Assembly (NCBI RefSeq): GCF_043575855.1
Contig: NZ_CP144375.1
Coordinates: 9,548,001 to 9,612,000 of the forward strand
Reading direction: 5' to 3'
Length of the DNA stretch: 64,000 nucleotides
DNA from: Kutzneria buriramensis
GTDB taxonomy: Bacteria > Actinomycetota > Actinomycetes > Mycobacteriales > Pseudonocardiaceae
Shown piece by piece: positions 50,405-57,402 of this stretch (its first letter is position 1; every line of letters starts with the position of its first letter). Under the pieces are notes generated by a model that was not told the origin of the DNA, searched no databases, and saw only the letters and a list, made by a program, of their open reading frames with translations. Both the position numbers and the translations under genes were made by a program.

Positions 50405-51244
50405 TCAGTGCCAGAAGGCGGAGATCATCTTGGCCAGCGCGGCGCCCTGGCGCTGCCCGGCCAGCGCGGTGGGCGTCCGCACGCCCGGGTCCAGCGGGTT
50501 CGCGCCCATGGCGGCCAGCACGTCCTCGTCGGTCTTCACCACGACCACGGTCGACCCCTGCGCCCGCAGCGCCGCGACCTGCTCGTCGAGGTCGGTGAGG
50601 CCCTGCGCTTCCATCGCCTGGAGCACCAGCACGATCTCGTGACCGGCGGCGAGATCGGCGTTCTCGGCGCTGCGCACGCCGCCGTCGACGTAGCGGGTGC
50701 CGCCGATCGTGACCGGCGGCCACACGCCCGGCACCGCGCAACTCGCGGCCACGGCGTCCACCAGGCTCACTCCGCTGTCGCGGTCGAAGATCCGCTCCGC
50801 GCCGGTGTTCGCGTCGACGGCGACGATCCGCAGCTCCTGCTCGGCCGGCCACGCGTCGACCGGCACCCGGGCCTCGATCACCGCGTGCCGGTCCGCCTCG
50901 CTGACCGTCTCGGCGAGCAGCGCGACCCGGCACATCTCCCGCCGCAGGCCCTCGCGGTCCGGCGGGTTCGCCGGGTCGTAGCTGAACAGCGCCGCGAACT
51001 TCGCCACGTCGAAGTCGACCGGGATCTCCGGTGTCTGCTTGGCCGGATCCACCTGCCGCGCCAGCAGTTCCGCCAGCGGCAGCCCGCTGGCCAGCTGCGC
51101 GGCCACCGCCGAGCCGGCGGACGTGCCGACGACCAGGTCGGCGTCGCGTACGGTGACGCCCGCCTCCTCGAGTCCGGTGAGCAGGCCGATTTCCCAGGCG
51201 ATGCCGGCGAGTCCGCCGCCACCGAGCACCAGAGCGTGTCGCAT
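50405..51244 (-). CDS. Patatin-like phospholipase family protein
   Basis: A 279-residue cytosolic lipid acyl hydrolase. The oxyanion loop GGGGLAG (8-14), nucleophile elbow GTSAG with S42, and the catalytic aspartate in YVDGG (D187) form a complete Ser-Asp dyad. The hydrophobic surroundings and the length fit bacterial patatins of the RssA/YlbK group. Its ATG 51244 is divergent from the pyridoxamine-oxidase-like gene, and the shared 86-bp gap holds a candidate DevR box, so it could be a hypoxia-linked gene. Confidence 0.9.
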   Translation of the reverse strand: MRHALVLGGGGLAGIAWEIGLLTGLEEAGVTVRDADLVVGTSAGSAVAAQLASGLPLAELLARQVDPAKQTPEIPVDFDVAKFAALFSYDPANPPDREGLRREMCRVALLAETVSEADRHAVIEARVPVDAWPAEQELRIVAVDANTGAERIFDRDSGVSLVDAVAASCAVPGVWPPVTIGGTRYVDGGVRSAENADLAAGHEIVLVLQAMEAQGLTDLDEQVAALRAQGSTVVVVKTDEDVLAAMGANPLDPGVRTPTALAGQRQGAALAKMISAFWH

Positions 51245-51259
51245 GGGCCGATCATCCCA

Positions 51260-51273
51260 GGGTCGAAGGTCCC
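51260..51273. promoter_or_regulatory. Candidate DevR (DosR) box 1
   Basis: GGGTCGAAGGTCCC matches the DosR core GGGACTWWAGTCCC at 11 of 14 positions. It lies 57 bp before the start of the pyridoxamine-oxidase-like gene and 15 bp before the patatin gene start. A related site stands between devR and the nitroreductase gene. Confidence 0.55.
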
Positions 51274-51330
51274 GGCCTGAAGGGCCTCTTGTCGCTGTCG
51301 ACGCGCCCCCTTCCGGTCGACTATGACTCC

Positions 51331-51753
51331 ATGAGTCTCGATCAGTCCGCCGCGGGGACCGACTCGACCGGGCTCACCGCGCTCGACGAGGCGGAGTGCC
51401 TGCGGCTGCTGGCATCCGTGCCGCTCGGGCGCATCGCCGTCACCGACCGGGCGATGCCGTCGGTGCTGCCGGTGTACTTCCTGCTGCGGGGACGCGCCGT
51501 GCTGCTGCGGGTGTCCGGCGCCGGCCGGCTGGCTGCGGCGACGCGTGCGGCAGTCGTGGCGTTCGAGGCGGACGAGATGGGGCCGACGGGCGGCTGGAGC
51601 GTGCTGGGCATCGGACGCACCCGATCCGTGCGTCCGGACGAACGCGCTGCGGCGAGTGGCCTGAGAAGGTGGGGATCCGGCGACCAGGACCGCTTCGTGG
51701 CCGTCGGACTGGAGGTGCTCACCGGACGCCGGCTGCCCCCGCCGTCAGGGTGA
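51331..51753 (+). CDS. Pyridoxamine 5'-phosphate oxidase-like protein
   Basis: A 140-residue split-barrel flavin- or F420-type protein. LTALDEAECLRLLASVPLGRIAVTD is the conserved opening of this actinobacterial group, and SVLPVYFLLRGRAVLLRVSGAGRLAAATR forms the nucleotide-binding barrel. Such proteins are frequent members of DosR regulons. ATG 51331 lacks a ribosome site; ATG 51323 is out of frame. It is followed after 36 bp by devS in the same direction, so the two may form an operon under the candidate DevR box at 51260. Confidence 0.85.
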   Translation: MSLDQSAAGTDSTGLTALDEAECLRLLASVPLGRIAVTDRAMPSVLPVYFLLRGRAVLLRVSGAGRLAAATRAAVVAFEADEMGPTGGWSVLGIGRTRSVRPDERAAASGLRRWGSGDQDRFVAVGLEVLTGRRLPPPSG

Positions 51754-51789
51754 TCCCTCGACGGCCGTTCGGCGGTCACGCGGACGGCC

Positions 51790-53469
51790 GTGGATCTGGA
51801 TCATCATGGGGTCGCGGGGCGGAGCTGGAGTGAGGTTGTGCGGGAGCGGAGACCTGGGTCTGCGCGGTTGGAGCGGTTGCAGGGGCTGTTGGACGCTGTG
51901 CTCTCGGTGTCGTCGGGCATCGAGCTGGAATCGACGCTGCGCCGGATAGTGCGGGCCGCCGTGGATCTGGTGGACGCGCGCTACGGCGCGCTGGGGGTGC
52001 TCGGCGCGAACCGCGAGCTGGCCGAGCTGGTGGATGTGGGCGTCGACGACGCGACGCGGGGGCGCATCGGGGCGCTGCCGACCGGGGACGGGCTGCTGGG
52101 CGTGCTGATCCACGACCCCAAGCCGCTGCGGCTGGACGACCTCACGCAGCATCCGGCCGCGATGGGAGTGCCGGCGAACCACCCGCCGATGCGAACGTTC
52201 CTCGGCGTGCCGGTGCGGGTGCGCGACGAGGTGTTCGGAAACCTGTACCTGACCGAGAAGCGCGGGCCCGGCGGGTTCACCGAGGAAGACGTGTCAGTGG
52301 TGGAAGCGCTCGCGACCGCGGCCGGAGTGGCCGTGGAGAACGCGCGGCTGTTCGAGCAGAGCCGGCGCCGGCAGCGCTGGCTGGAGGCGTCGTCGGAGGT
52401 GCGGGCCGAGCTGCTGGCCGGCTGCACCGCGACGGACGCGCTCCAGATGGTGGCGCGGCGGGTCCGTGAGCTGGCCGAGGCCGACCACGCGCTGATCCTG
52501 TTGGTGGACGAGGAAGCCGACGTGCTGCGGGTGCATTCCTACGCCGGCCCGGGCGGGTCGGCGCTGGTCGGGCGGCAGCTGACCGACGGCGGATCGGTGC
52601 TGGCCGCGATCACCCGTGACGGCGTGCCCCGGCTGATCCCGGACCTGGCCGAGGCGCTCGGCGGCGAGCTCGGCGCGGACGCCGCCGAGTTCGGGCCCGC
52701 CGTGGCGGTGGCGCTGCGGTCGGCCGGCGGCGCCACCGGCGTGCTGATCGCCTTGCGGGACAAGGGATCCCCGTCGCTGGAGCCGGCCGAGGTGCCGCTG
52801 CTGAGCTCGTTCGCGGACCAGGCGGCGGTGGCCATCGAGTTCGCCGAGAAGCAGCGCACGCAGTGGCTGCTCGCGGTGCTCGCCGACCGCGACCGGATCG
52901 CCCGCGACCTGCACGATCACGTGATCCAGCGGTTGTTCGCGACCGGGCTTGGGCTCCAGGGCACGCTGCGCCGCGCCGCCGATCTGGACGTGCGGGCGCG
53001 TATCCAGAAGGCGGTCGAGCAGTTGGACGAGACCGTGCGGGAGATCCGCACGTCGATCTTCGACCTGCACACTTCCGGCAGCAACGGCATGGAGGGCCTG
53101 CGGCGGCGGCTGTTGGACACCGTCGCCGAGCTCACCGCCGACGCTTCGCCGACCCCGTCCGTGCGGATCTCCGGCGCCGTCGACACTTTGGTGCCGCCGT
53201 CGGTCGCCGAGCACGCCGACGCCGTGGTGCGGGAGGCCGTGAGCAACGCCCTTCGGCACGCGCGGGCGACCGAGCTGACGCTCGCCGTGGACGCGGGGGA
53301 GGACCTGGTCATCCGCGTCGGTGACGATGGGATCGGCATACCGTCGGATGTTCGGCGGAGCGGGCTGGCCAACCTCGCCGAACGGGCCCGCGCCTGCCGC
53401 GGCACTTTGGACGTGGTGGCAAGGGAATCCGGCGGCACCCTCCTCACCTGGCGCGTCCCCCTGCCGTGA
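51790..53469 (+). CDS. devS: DevS/DosT-type heme sensor histidine kinase
   Basis: A 559-residue soluble kinase. GAF-A (about 30-175) has NHPPMRTFLGVPVRVRDE and NLYLTEK: H131 and Y153 match the heme ligand H149 and distal Y171 of mycobacterial DosS (same 22-residue spacing). The residue 62 before the His is G69, as in the oxygen sensor DosT (G85), not Glu as in DosS (E87). GAF-B spans about 200-345. The HisKA_3 motif RDRIARDLHDHVIQRLFATG gives phospho-acceptor H375, and the ATPase domain has REAVSNALRHARA and VGDDGIGIPSD. devR is convergent, across a 120-bp palindrome. The N-terminal start (GTG 51790) is uncertain. Confidence 0.93.
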   Translation: MDLDHHGVAGRSWSEVVRERRPGSARLERLQGLLDAVLSVSSGIELESTLRRIVRAAVDLVDARYGALGVLGANRELAELVDVGVDDATRGRIGALPTGDGLLGVLIHDPKPLRLDDLTQHPAAMGVPANHPPMRTFLGVPVRVRDEVFGNLYLTEKRGPGGFTEEDVSVVEALATAAGVAVENARLFEQSRRRQRWLEASSEVRAELLAGCTATDALQMVARRVRELAEADHALILLVDEEADVLRVHSYAGPGGSALVGRQLTDGGSVLAAITRDGVPRLIPDLAEALGGELGADAAEFGPAVAVALRSAGGATGVLIALRDKGSPSLEPAEVPLLSSFADQAAVAIEFAEKQRTQWLLAVLADRDRIARDLHDHVIQRLFATGLGLQGTLRRAADLDVRARIQKAVEQLDETVREIRTSIFDLHTSGSNGMEGLRRRLLDTVAELTADASPTPSVRISGAVDTLVPPSVAEHADAVVREAVSNALRHARATELTLAVDAGEDLVIRVGDDGIGIPSDVRRSGLANLAERARACRGTLDVVARESGGTLLTWRVPLP

Positions 53470-53470
53470 C

Positions 53471-53590
53471 GACCCCGGCGAGTCGCGCTCACAGACACAC
53501 CGAATGTCGTTCTGAGGCAGAACCGAGCCTCACGGCTCATTCCTGCCTGAAACCTACATTCGGTGTGTCCCAGAGCGCGACTCGCGGGGG
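53471..53590. repeat. Inverted pair of the intergenic repeat family, forming a giant hairpin
   Basis: A forward unit (53471-53529) and a reversed unit (53537-53590) face each other across GAGCC-tcac-GGCTC (53525-53538). Each arm carries GCGAGTCGCGCTC, GACACACCGAATGT and a GGCAG end. The whole 124-bp gap between the convergent devS and devR stops consists of it, so it probably serves as a two-way terminator. Confidence 0.85.
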
Positions 53591-53593
53591 TTC

Positions 53594-54238
53594 TCAGGTC
53601 TTGTCGCGGCTGCGGAGCTCGGTGGCGAGCACGGCGACCTGGGTCCGGCGCTGCATGCCGAGCTTGGCCAACAGGTGCGACACGTAGTTCTTCACGGTCT
53701 TCTCCGCCAGGAACATGCGTTCCGCGATCTGGCGGTTGGTCAGGCCGTCGCCGATCAGCTCCAGCACGGTCCGCTCCTGGTCGGACAGCTCCCGCAGCGG
53801 ATCGGCGTCGTCGCGCTGGCGGCGCAGGCGGTTCATCAGCGCGGCGGTGGTCCGTCCGTCCAACAGCGACTGGCCGCCGGCGACGGTGCGGATCGCCGCC
53901 AGCAGATCGTGCCCCAGGACCTGCTTGAGGACGAAACCCGCCGCCCCGGCCATGATCGCGTCGAGCAGGGCCTCGTCGTCGGAGAACGACGTCAGCATCA
54001 GGCAGTGCAGCTCGGGCATCCGCGTCCGCAGCTCGCGGCACAGCTCCACGCCGTTGCCGTCGGGCAGGCGCACGTCGAGCACGGCGACATCGGGTCTGGT
54101 CGCGGGAATCCGGGCCAGTGCCTCGGCCGCCGAGGCGGCCTCGCCGCAGACCAGGAGGTCGGGTTCGTCGTCGAGCAGGTCGGCGATGCCGCGCCGGACG
54201 ATCTCGTGGTCGTCGACCAGGAACACTCGGGTGGGCAC
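53594..54238 (-). CDS. devR: DevR/DosR-type response regulator
   Basis: A 214-residue NarL-family regulator. The receiver domain starts RVFLVDDHEIVRRGIADLLDD with the acidic pocket; the phospho-acceptor is D55 in VAVLDVRLPDGNG, and the conserved Lys is in FVLKQ. The LuxR-type helix-turn-helix is LSDQERTVLELIGDGLTNRQIAERMFLAEKTVKNYVSHLLAK. Length and sequence match mycobacterial DevR (217 residues). GTG 54238 is the start; TTG 54244 is possible. It converges with devS and is divergent from the nitroreductase gene, with a DevR-box-like site in the gap, suggesting autoregulation. Confidence 0.95.
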   Translation of the reverse strand: MPTRVFLVDDHEIVRRGIADLLDDEPDLLVCGEAASAAEALARIPATRPDVAVLDVRLPDGNGVELCRELRTRMPELHCLMLTSFSDDEALLDAIMAGAAGFVLKQVLGHDLLAAIRTVAGGQSLLDGRTTAALMNRLRRQRDDADPLRELSDQERTVLELIGDGLTNRQIAERMFLAEKTVKNYVSHLLAKLGMQRRTQVAVLATELRSRDKT

Positions 54239-54273
54239 ACCCAACCCTAGTCCGCGCGGCCGAATCCGGGGCA

Positions 54274-54287
54274 GTGTCGAAGGTCCT
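54274..54287. promoter_or_regulatory. Candidate DevR (DosR) box 2
   Basis: GTGTCGAAGGTCCT matches the DosR core at 9 of 14 positions and shares GTCGAAGGTCC with box 1. It lies between devR and the divergent nitroreductase gene (54378), 36 bp before devR. ACGTTCG (54330) and CGAACGT (54356) form a further inverted repeat before the nitroreductase gene. Confidence 0.45.
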
Positions 54288-54377
54288 GCCCGAAAGTGGT
54301 GAACGCGAAGTGGCCGGCAGGCGTCTTCACGTTCGGGAGTGATCTCACGAAGACCGGCGAACGTTCGGAGGACCGTT

Positions 54378-55298
54378 GTGCTGACCCGGCGCAATTCCGG
54401 TGACCAGTGGACCAAGTTCGAGGCGACCACGCTGCTCAACGCGATTCGCCACGCCCCCGTGCTGCACCCCGAGCGCCCGTACGTGCTCCAGCTCGGCGAG
54501 CGCGCGGCGTCCCTGTTCGAGCTGGGCCCGGGCACGCGCTACGAGCGCGCCGGCGTGAACCGCCTGCTGTACTGCGGCACCGCCCTGGCCAACCTGTTCC
54601 TGGCCATGCGGGTGCTCGGCTGGCGTTCCACCATCGAGCTGGCCGGCGACGGCACGGCCCCGGATCTGGTCGCGACCGTGAAGGCCCTCTCGCCGGCGCC
54701 GCCGACCGACCGGGAGACGTTGCTGCACCGGCAGATCGAGCGCATGCACCCGTACTGGGCGGAGCCGTCCGAGTGGGTCCCGGACTCGGCGGCGGTGGCC
54801 AAGCTGGTCGCCTCCAACTGGTGCCCCGGCACGGAGTTGCGGCTGCTCAGCGACCGGACGGCGGCGATGGAGGTGGCGCGGCTGGTGTTGCACGCCGGCA
54901 GGCGCATGGACGGCGACCGCTGGTGCGCCGACGAGCTGGCCCCCTGGCTGACCCCGCAGCAGACGACGCCGGTCGCGCAGCTGGCCGGCCAGTTCGGGCC
55001 GCTCGCCACGATGGCCGCCGAGCCGTACACCGACGCGGTGTGCTCGATCGCGGCGCGGCTGGTGGCCGACCCGATCCTGGTCGTCACGACCAGCGGCGAC
55101 ACCCCGCGCGATCACGTGCTGGCCGGCGCGGCGATCCAGAACGCCCGGCTGTCGGCGTCCGCGTTCGGGCTGGCGATCCGGCCGGTGACCAGGCTGATCA
55201 AGCTGGACGAGGTGCGCGACGGGCTGGCCCGCCAGCTCGGTCACGGCGTCTACCCGCACGCGCTGCTGCGGATCGGGGGCGTGCCGACCCACGTCTAG
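54378..55298 (+). CDS. Acg-family nitroreductase-like protein
   Basis: A 306-residue protein of the Acg/Rv3131 group of double nitroreductase-fold proteins, strongly linked to DosR regulons in mycobacteria. It opens TKFEATTLLNAIRHAPVLHP, with RLLYCGTALANLFLAMRVLGW and, in the second half, HVLAGAAIQNARLSASAFGL followed by HALLRIGGVP. Acg-type proteins hold FMN but have a covered active site, so flavin storage has been proposed rather than reduction. GTG 54378 has CGGAGGA 6 bp upstream and is preferred to the longer frame from 54339. It is divergent from devR. Confidence 0.88.
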   Translation: MLTRRNSGDQWTKFEATTLLNAIRHAPVLHPERPYVLQLGERAASLFELGPGTRYERAGVNRLLYCGTALANLFLAMRVLGWRSTIELAGDGTAPDLVATVKALSPAPPTDRETLLHRQIERMHPYWAEPSEWVPDSAAVAKLVASNWCPGTELRLLSDRTAAMEVARLVLHAGRRMDGDRWCADELAPWLTPQQTTPVAQLAGQFGPLATMAAEPYTDAVCSIAARLVADPILVVTTSGDTPRDHVLAGAAIQNARLSASAFGLAIRPVTRLIKLDEVRDGLARQLGHGVYPHALLRIGGVPTHV

Positions 55299-55347
55299 GT
55301 CACATCCCACATGACAGGCGGGCCGTCGCCGACCTAGGTTGCCGAGT

Positions 55348-56730
55348 GTGAGCAGTCGACTGGTAGCCGTCATCGTGGCGGGCTCGTTCTTCATGGAGCT
55401 GCTGGACGGCACCGTGATCACCACCGCGCTGCCCGGCATCGCCGGCTCGTTCCGGGTGGGCGCGGTCGACGCCGGCCTCGGGGTGACTGCGTACCTGCTG
55501 ACCGTCGCGGTGATGATCCCGCTCAGCGGCTGGCTGTCGGACCGGTTCGGCGCGCGGCGGGTGTTCTGCGTGGCGATCGTCGTGTTCACGCTGGCGTCGG
55601 TGCTGTGCGCGGGGTCGCAGACGCTGTGGGAGTTCGTGCTGGCCCGGGTCGTGCAGGGCGTCGGCGGCGCGATGATGGTGCCGGTGGGGCGGACCGTCGT
55701 GCTGCGTGGCGCCGCGAAGGCGGACCTGATGGCGGCCACGGCCATCATCACGTGGCCGGCCCTGATCGCGCCGGTGCTCGGGCCGCCGGTCGGCGGCGTG
55801 ATCGCCACGTACGCGTCCTGGCGCTGGATCTTCCTGATCAACGTGCCGCTGGGGCTGGTCGCGTTGGTCTCGGCGCTGCTGGTGATCAAGCCGTCGCAAC
55901 GTCAGCTCCGGCCGTTCGACGGGCTGGGCTTCGCGCTGAGCGCGGTGGCGATCGCGTGCCTGGTGTACGGCATGGACCTGGCCGGCGGGGCGACGAACTG
56001 GCTGCTCACGGCGGGTGTGCTGATCCTCGGCCTGGCGGTCGGGGCGGTCGCCGTGCGGCACGCGCGCCGGCACCCGACCCCGATGCTGGACCTCTCGCCG
56101 CTGCGGATCCGCACGTACACGGCGACCTCCGCGGAGGGCTCGCTGCTGCGGCTGGCGATCAACATGGTGCCGTTCCTGCTGCCGCTGCTGTTCCAGGTCG
56201 GGTTCGGGCTGAGCGCCGTCACCTCCGGCCTGCTCGTGCTGACGGTGTTCGCCGGCAACCTCGTGATGAAGACGATCACCACGCCTACCGTGCGGCGGTT
56301 CGGATTCCGGCGGGTGCTGGTCGGCAACGGCATCCTGGTCGCGCTGTCGCTGGCGGCGTGCGCGCTGTTCAGCGCCTCGACCCCGTACGCGCTGATCGTG
56401 GTGGTGTGCTTCCTCGGCGGCGCGTTCCGGTCGCTGGAGTTCACCGGCGTCAACACGCTGGCCTTCGCCGACGTCCCGGCGGAGTCGATGAGCGCCGCCA
56501 GCACCTTGAACGCCACCATCACGCAGCTGGCGACCGGCATGGGTGTGGCCGTGGCGGCGACCGTCGTGCACGTCGAGGCCGGCGGGGGAGTGCCGTCGGT
56601 GCTGGACTTCCGCGTCGGCTTCCTGGTCGGCGCGGCGATCGCCCTGGTCGGCGCGCTGCTGTTCCTCCGCCTCGACCGCGACGCCGGCGCCGTCGTCAGC
56701 GCCGGCCGGGCCAAGGCGGCCGCCCGCTAA
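55348..56730 (+). CDS. MFS drug exporter, DHA2 (EmrB/QacA) family
   Basis: A 460-residue transporter with about 14 spans. FMELLDGTVITTALPGIA is motif D1 of the DHA2 family; GWLSDRFGARRVF is motif A between spans 2 and 3; GPPVGGVIATYASWRWIFLINVPLG is motif C with the following conserved loop. It exports drugs or the cell's own metabolites by proton antiport. GTG 55348 follows TAGGTT by 7 bp, suggesting a leaderless message. The downstream TetR gene and its operator (56743-56770) make it a likely part of one resistance or biosynthetic unit with the monooxygenase. Confidence 0.93.
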   Translation: MSSRLVAVIVAGSFFMELLDGTVITTALPGIAGSFRVGAVDAGLGVTAYLLTVAVMIPLSGWLSDRFGARRVFCVAIVVFTLASVLCAGSQTLWEFVLARVVQGVGGAMMVPVGRTVVLRGAAKADLMAATAIITWPALIAPVLGPPVGGVIATYASWRWIFLINVPLGLVALVSALLVIKPSQRQLRPFDGLGFALSAVAIACLVYGMDLAGGATNWLLTAGVLILGLAVGAVAVRHARRHPTPMLDLSPLRIRTYTATSAEGSLLRLAINMVPFLLPLLFQVGFGLSAVTSGLLVLTVFAGNLVMKTITTPTVRRFGFRRVLVGNGILVALSLAACALFSASTPYALIVVVCFLGGAFRSLEFTGVNTLAFADVPAESMSAASTLNATITQLATGMGVAVAATVVHVEAGGGVPSVLDFRVGFLVGAAIALVGALLFLRLDRDAGAVVSAGRAKAAAR

Positions 56731-56742
56731 AAACTTACCGTT

Positions 56743-56770
56743 TTGGCAATCTTGCCAACTTGGCAAGATT
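56743..56770. promoter_or_regulatory. Operator with three TTGGCAA half-sites before the TetR gene
   Basis: A perfect palindrome has 11-bp arms, AATCTTGCCAA (56748-56758) and TTGGCAAGATT (56760-56770), about a single C. A further TTGGCAA at 56743-56749 pairs with the middle TTGCCAA at 56752-56758. The -10-like TACCGT at 56776 is just downstream, so bound repressor would block transcription of tetR and the monooxygenase. Confidence 0.8.
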
Positions 56771-56787
56771 CTGGCTACCGTGTGCCC

Positions 56788-57402
56788 ATGACCGGGTTGC
56801 GGGAGCGGAAGAAGCGCGAGACGCGGCTGGCGCTGAGCCGGGCGACCATCGCGCTGCTGGTGGAGCGCGGCTGGGACGCGGTCGGCGTCGAGGACATCGC
56901 CGCCGCCGCGAACGTGTCGGAGCGGACGTTCCGCAACTACTTCGCCAGCAAGGCGGAGGCCGTCGCGGCCAGCCACCTCGAGCGGGCGCTGTTCATCGTC
57001 GACGAGCTGCGGTCGCGTCCCGCCGACGAGCCGTTCTGGCAAGCGGTGATCTCCGCGGCCAAGGCCAGCGTGACGTCCGCGCCGGGCGAGACCCGCGACG
57101 ACGCCTACATGGAGCGGGTGAAGCTCGTGCTGGCCCATCCGTCGCTGCACGCCGAGCTGCTGCGGGCCGACGCGCTGGCCAAGGACGAGTTCGCGGCGGC
57201 CATCGCCGACCGGCTCGGGCTGGACGTCGACCGCGACCTGTTCCCGCAGCTCGCGGCCTCCGTGGTGGCCGCGGGCATCGCCACCGCCATGCGGCACTGG
57301 ATGCTCAACGACCCGACCGGGTCGGTGCTTCCCGTGCTGGACAAGGTTTTCGACGACATCGGGCGCGGGCTGCCCGTGCCGGAGGGGGAGCAATGGACGT
57401 GA
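56788..57402 (+). CDS. TetR-family transcriptional regulator
   Basis: A 204-residue regulator. The N-terminal helix-turn-helix is LALSRATIALLVERGWDAVGVEDIAAAANVSERTFRNYFASK, followed by AEAVAASHLERAL; the C-terminal domain is helical with an expected ligand pocket. ATG 56788 gives the usual TetR opening TGLRERKKRETR. The palindromic operator lies 17 bp before the start, pointing to autorepression. The stop overlaps the start of the monooxygenase gene by 10 bp, so the two are coupled. Confidence 0.93.
   Translation: MTGLRERKKRETRLALSRATIALLVERGWDAVGVEDIAAAANVSERTFRNYFASKAEAVAASHLERALFIVDELRSRPADEPFWQAVISAAKASVTSAPGETRDDAYMERVKLVLAHPSLHAELLRADALAKDEFAAAIADRLGLDVDRDLFPQLAASVVAAGIATAMRHWMLNDPTGSVLPVLDKVFDDIGRGLPVPEGEQWT

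Noticed and set aside
55300..57393. Antisense frame of 697 codons opposite the MFS and TetR genes
   Set aside because: His/Arg/Gln-rich shadow without protein-like segments.
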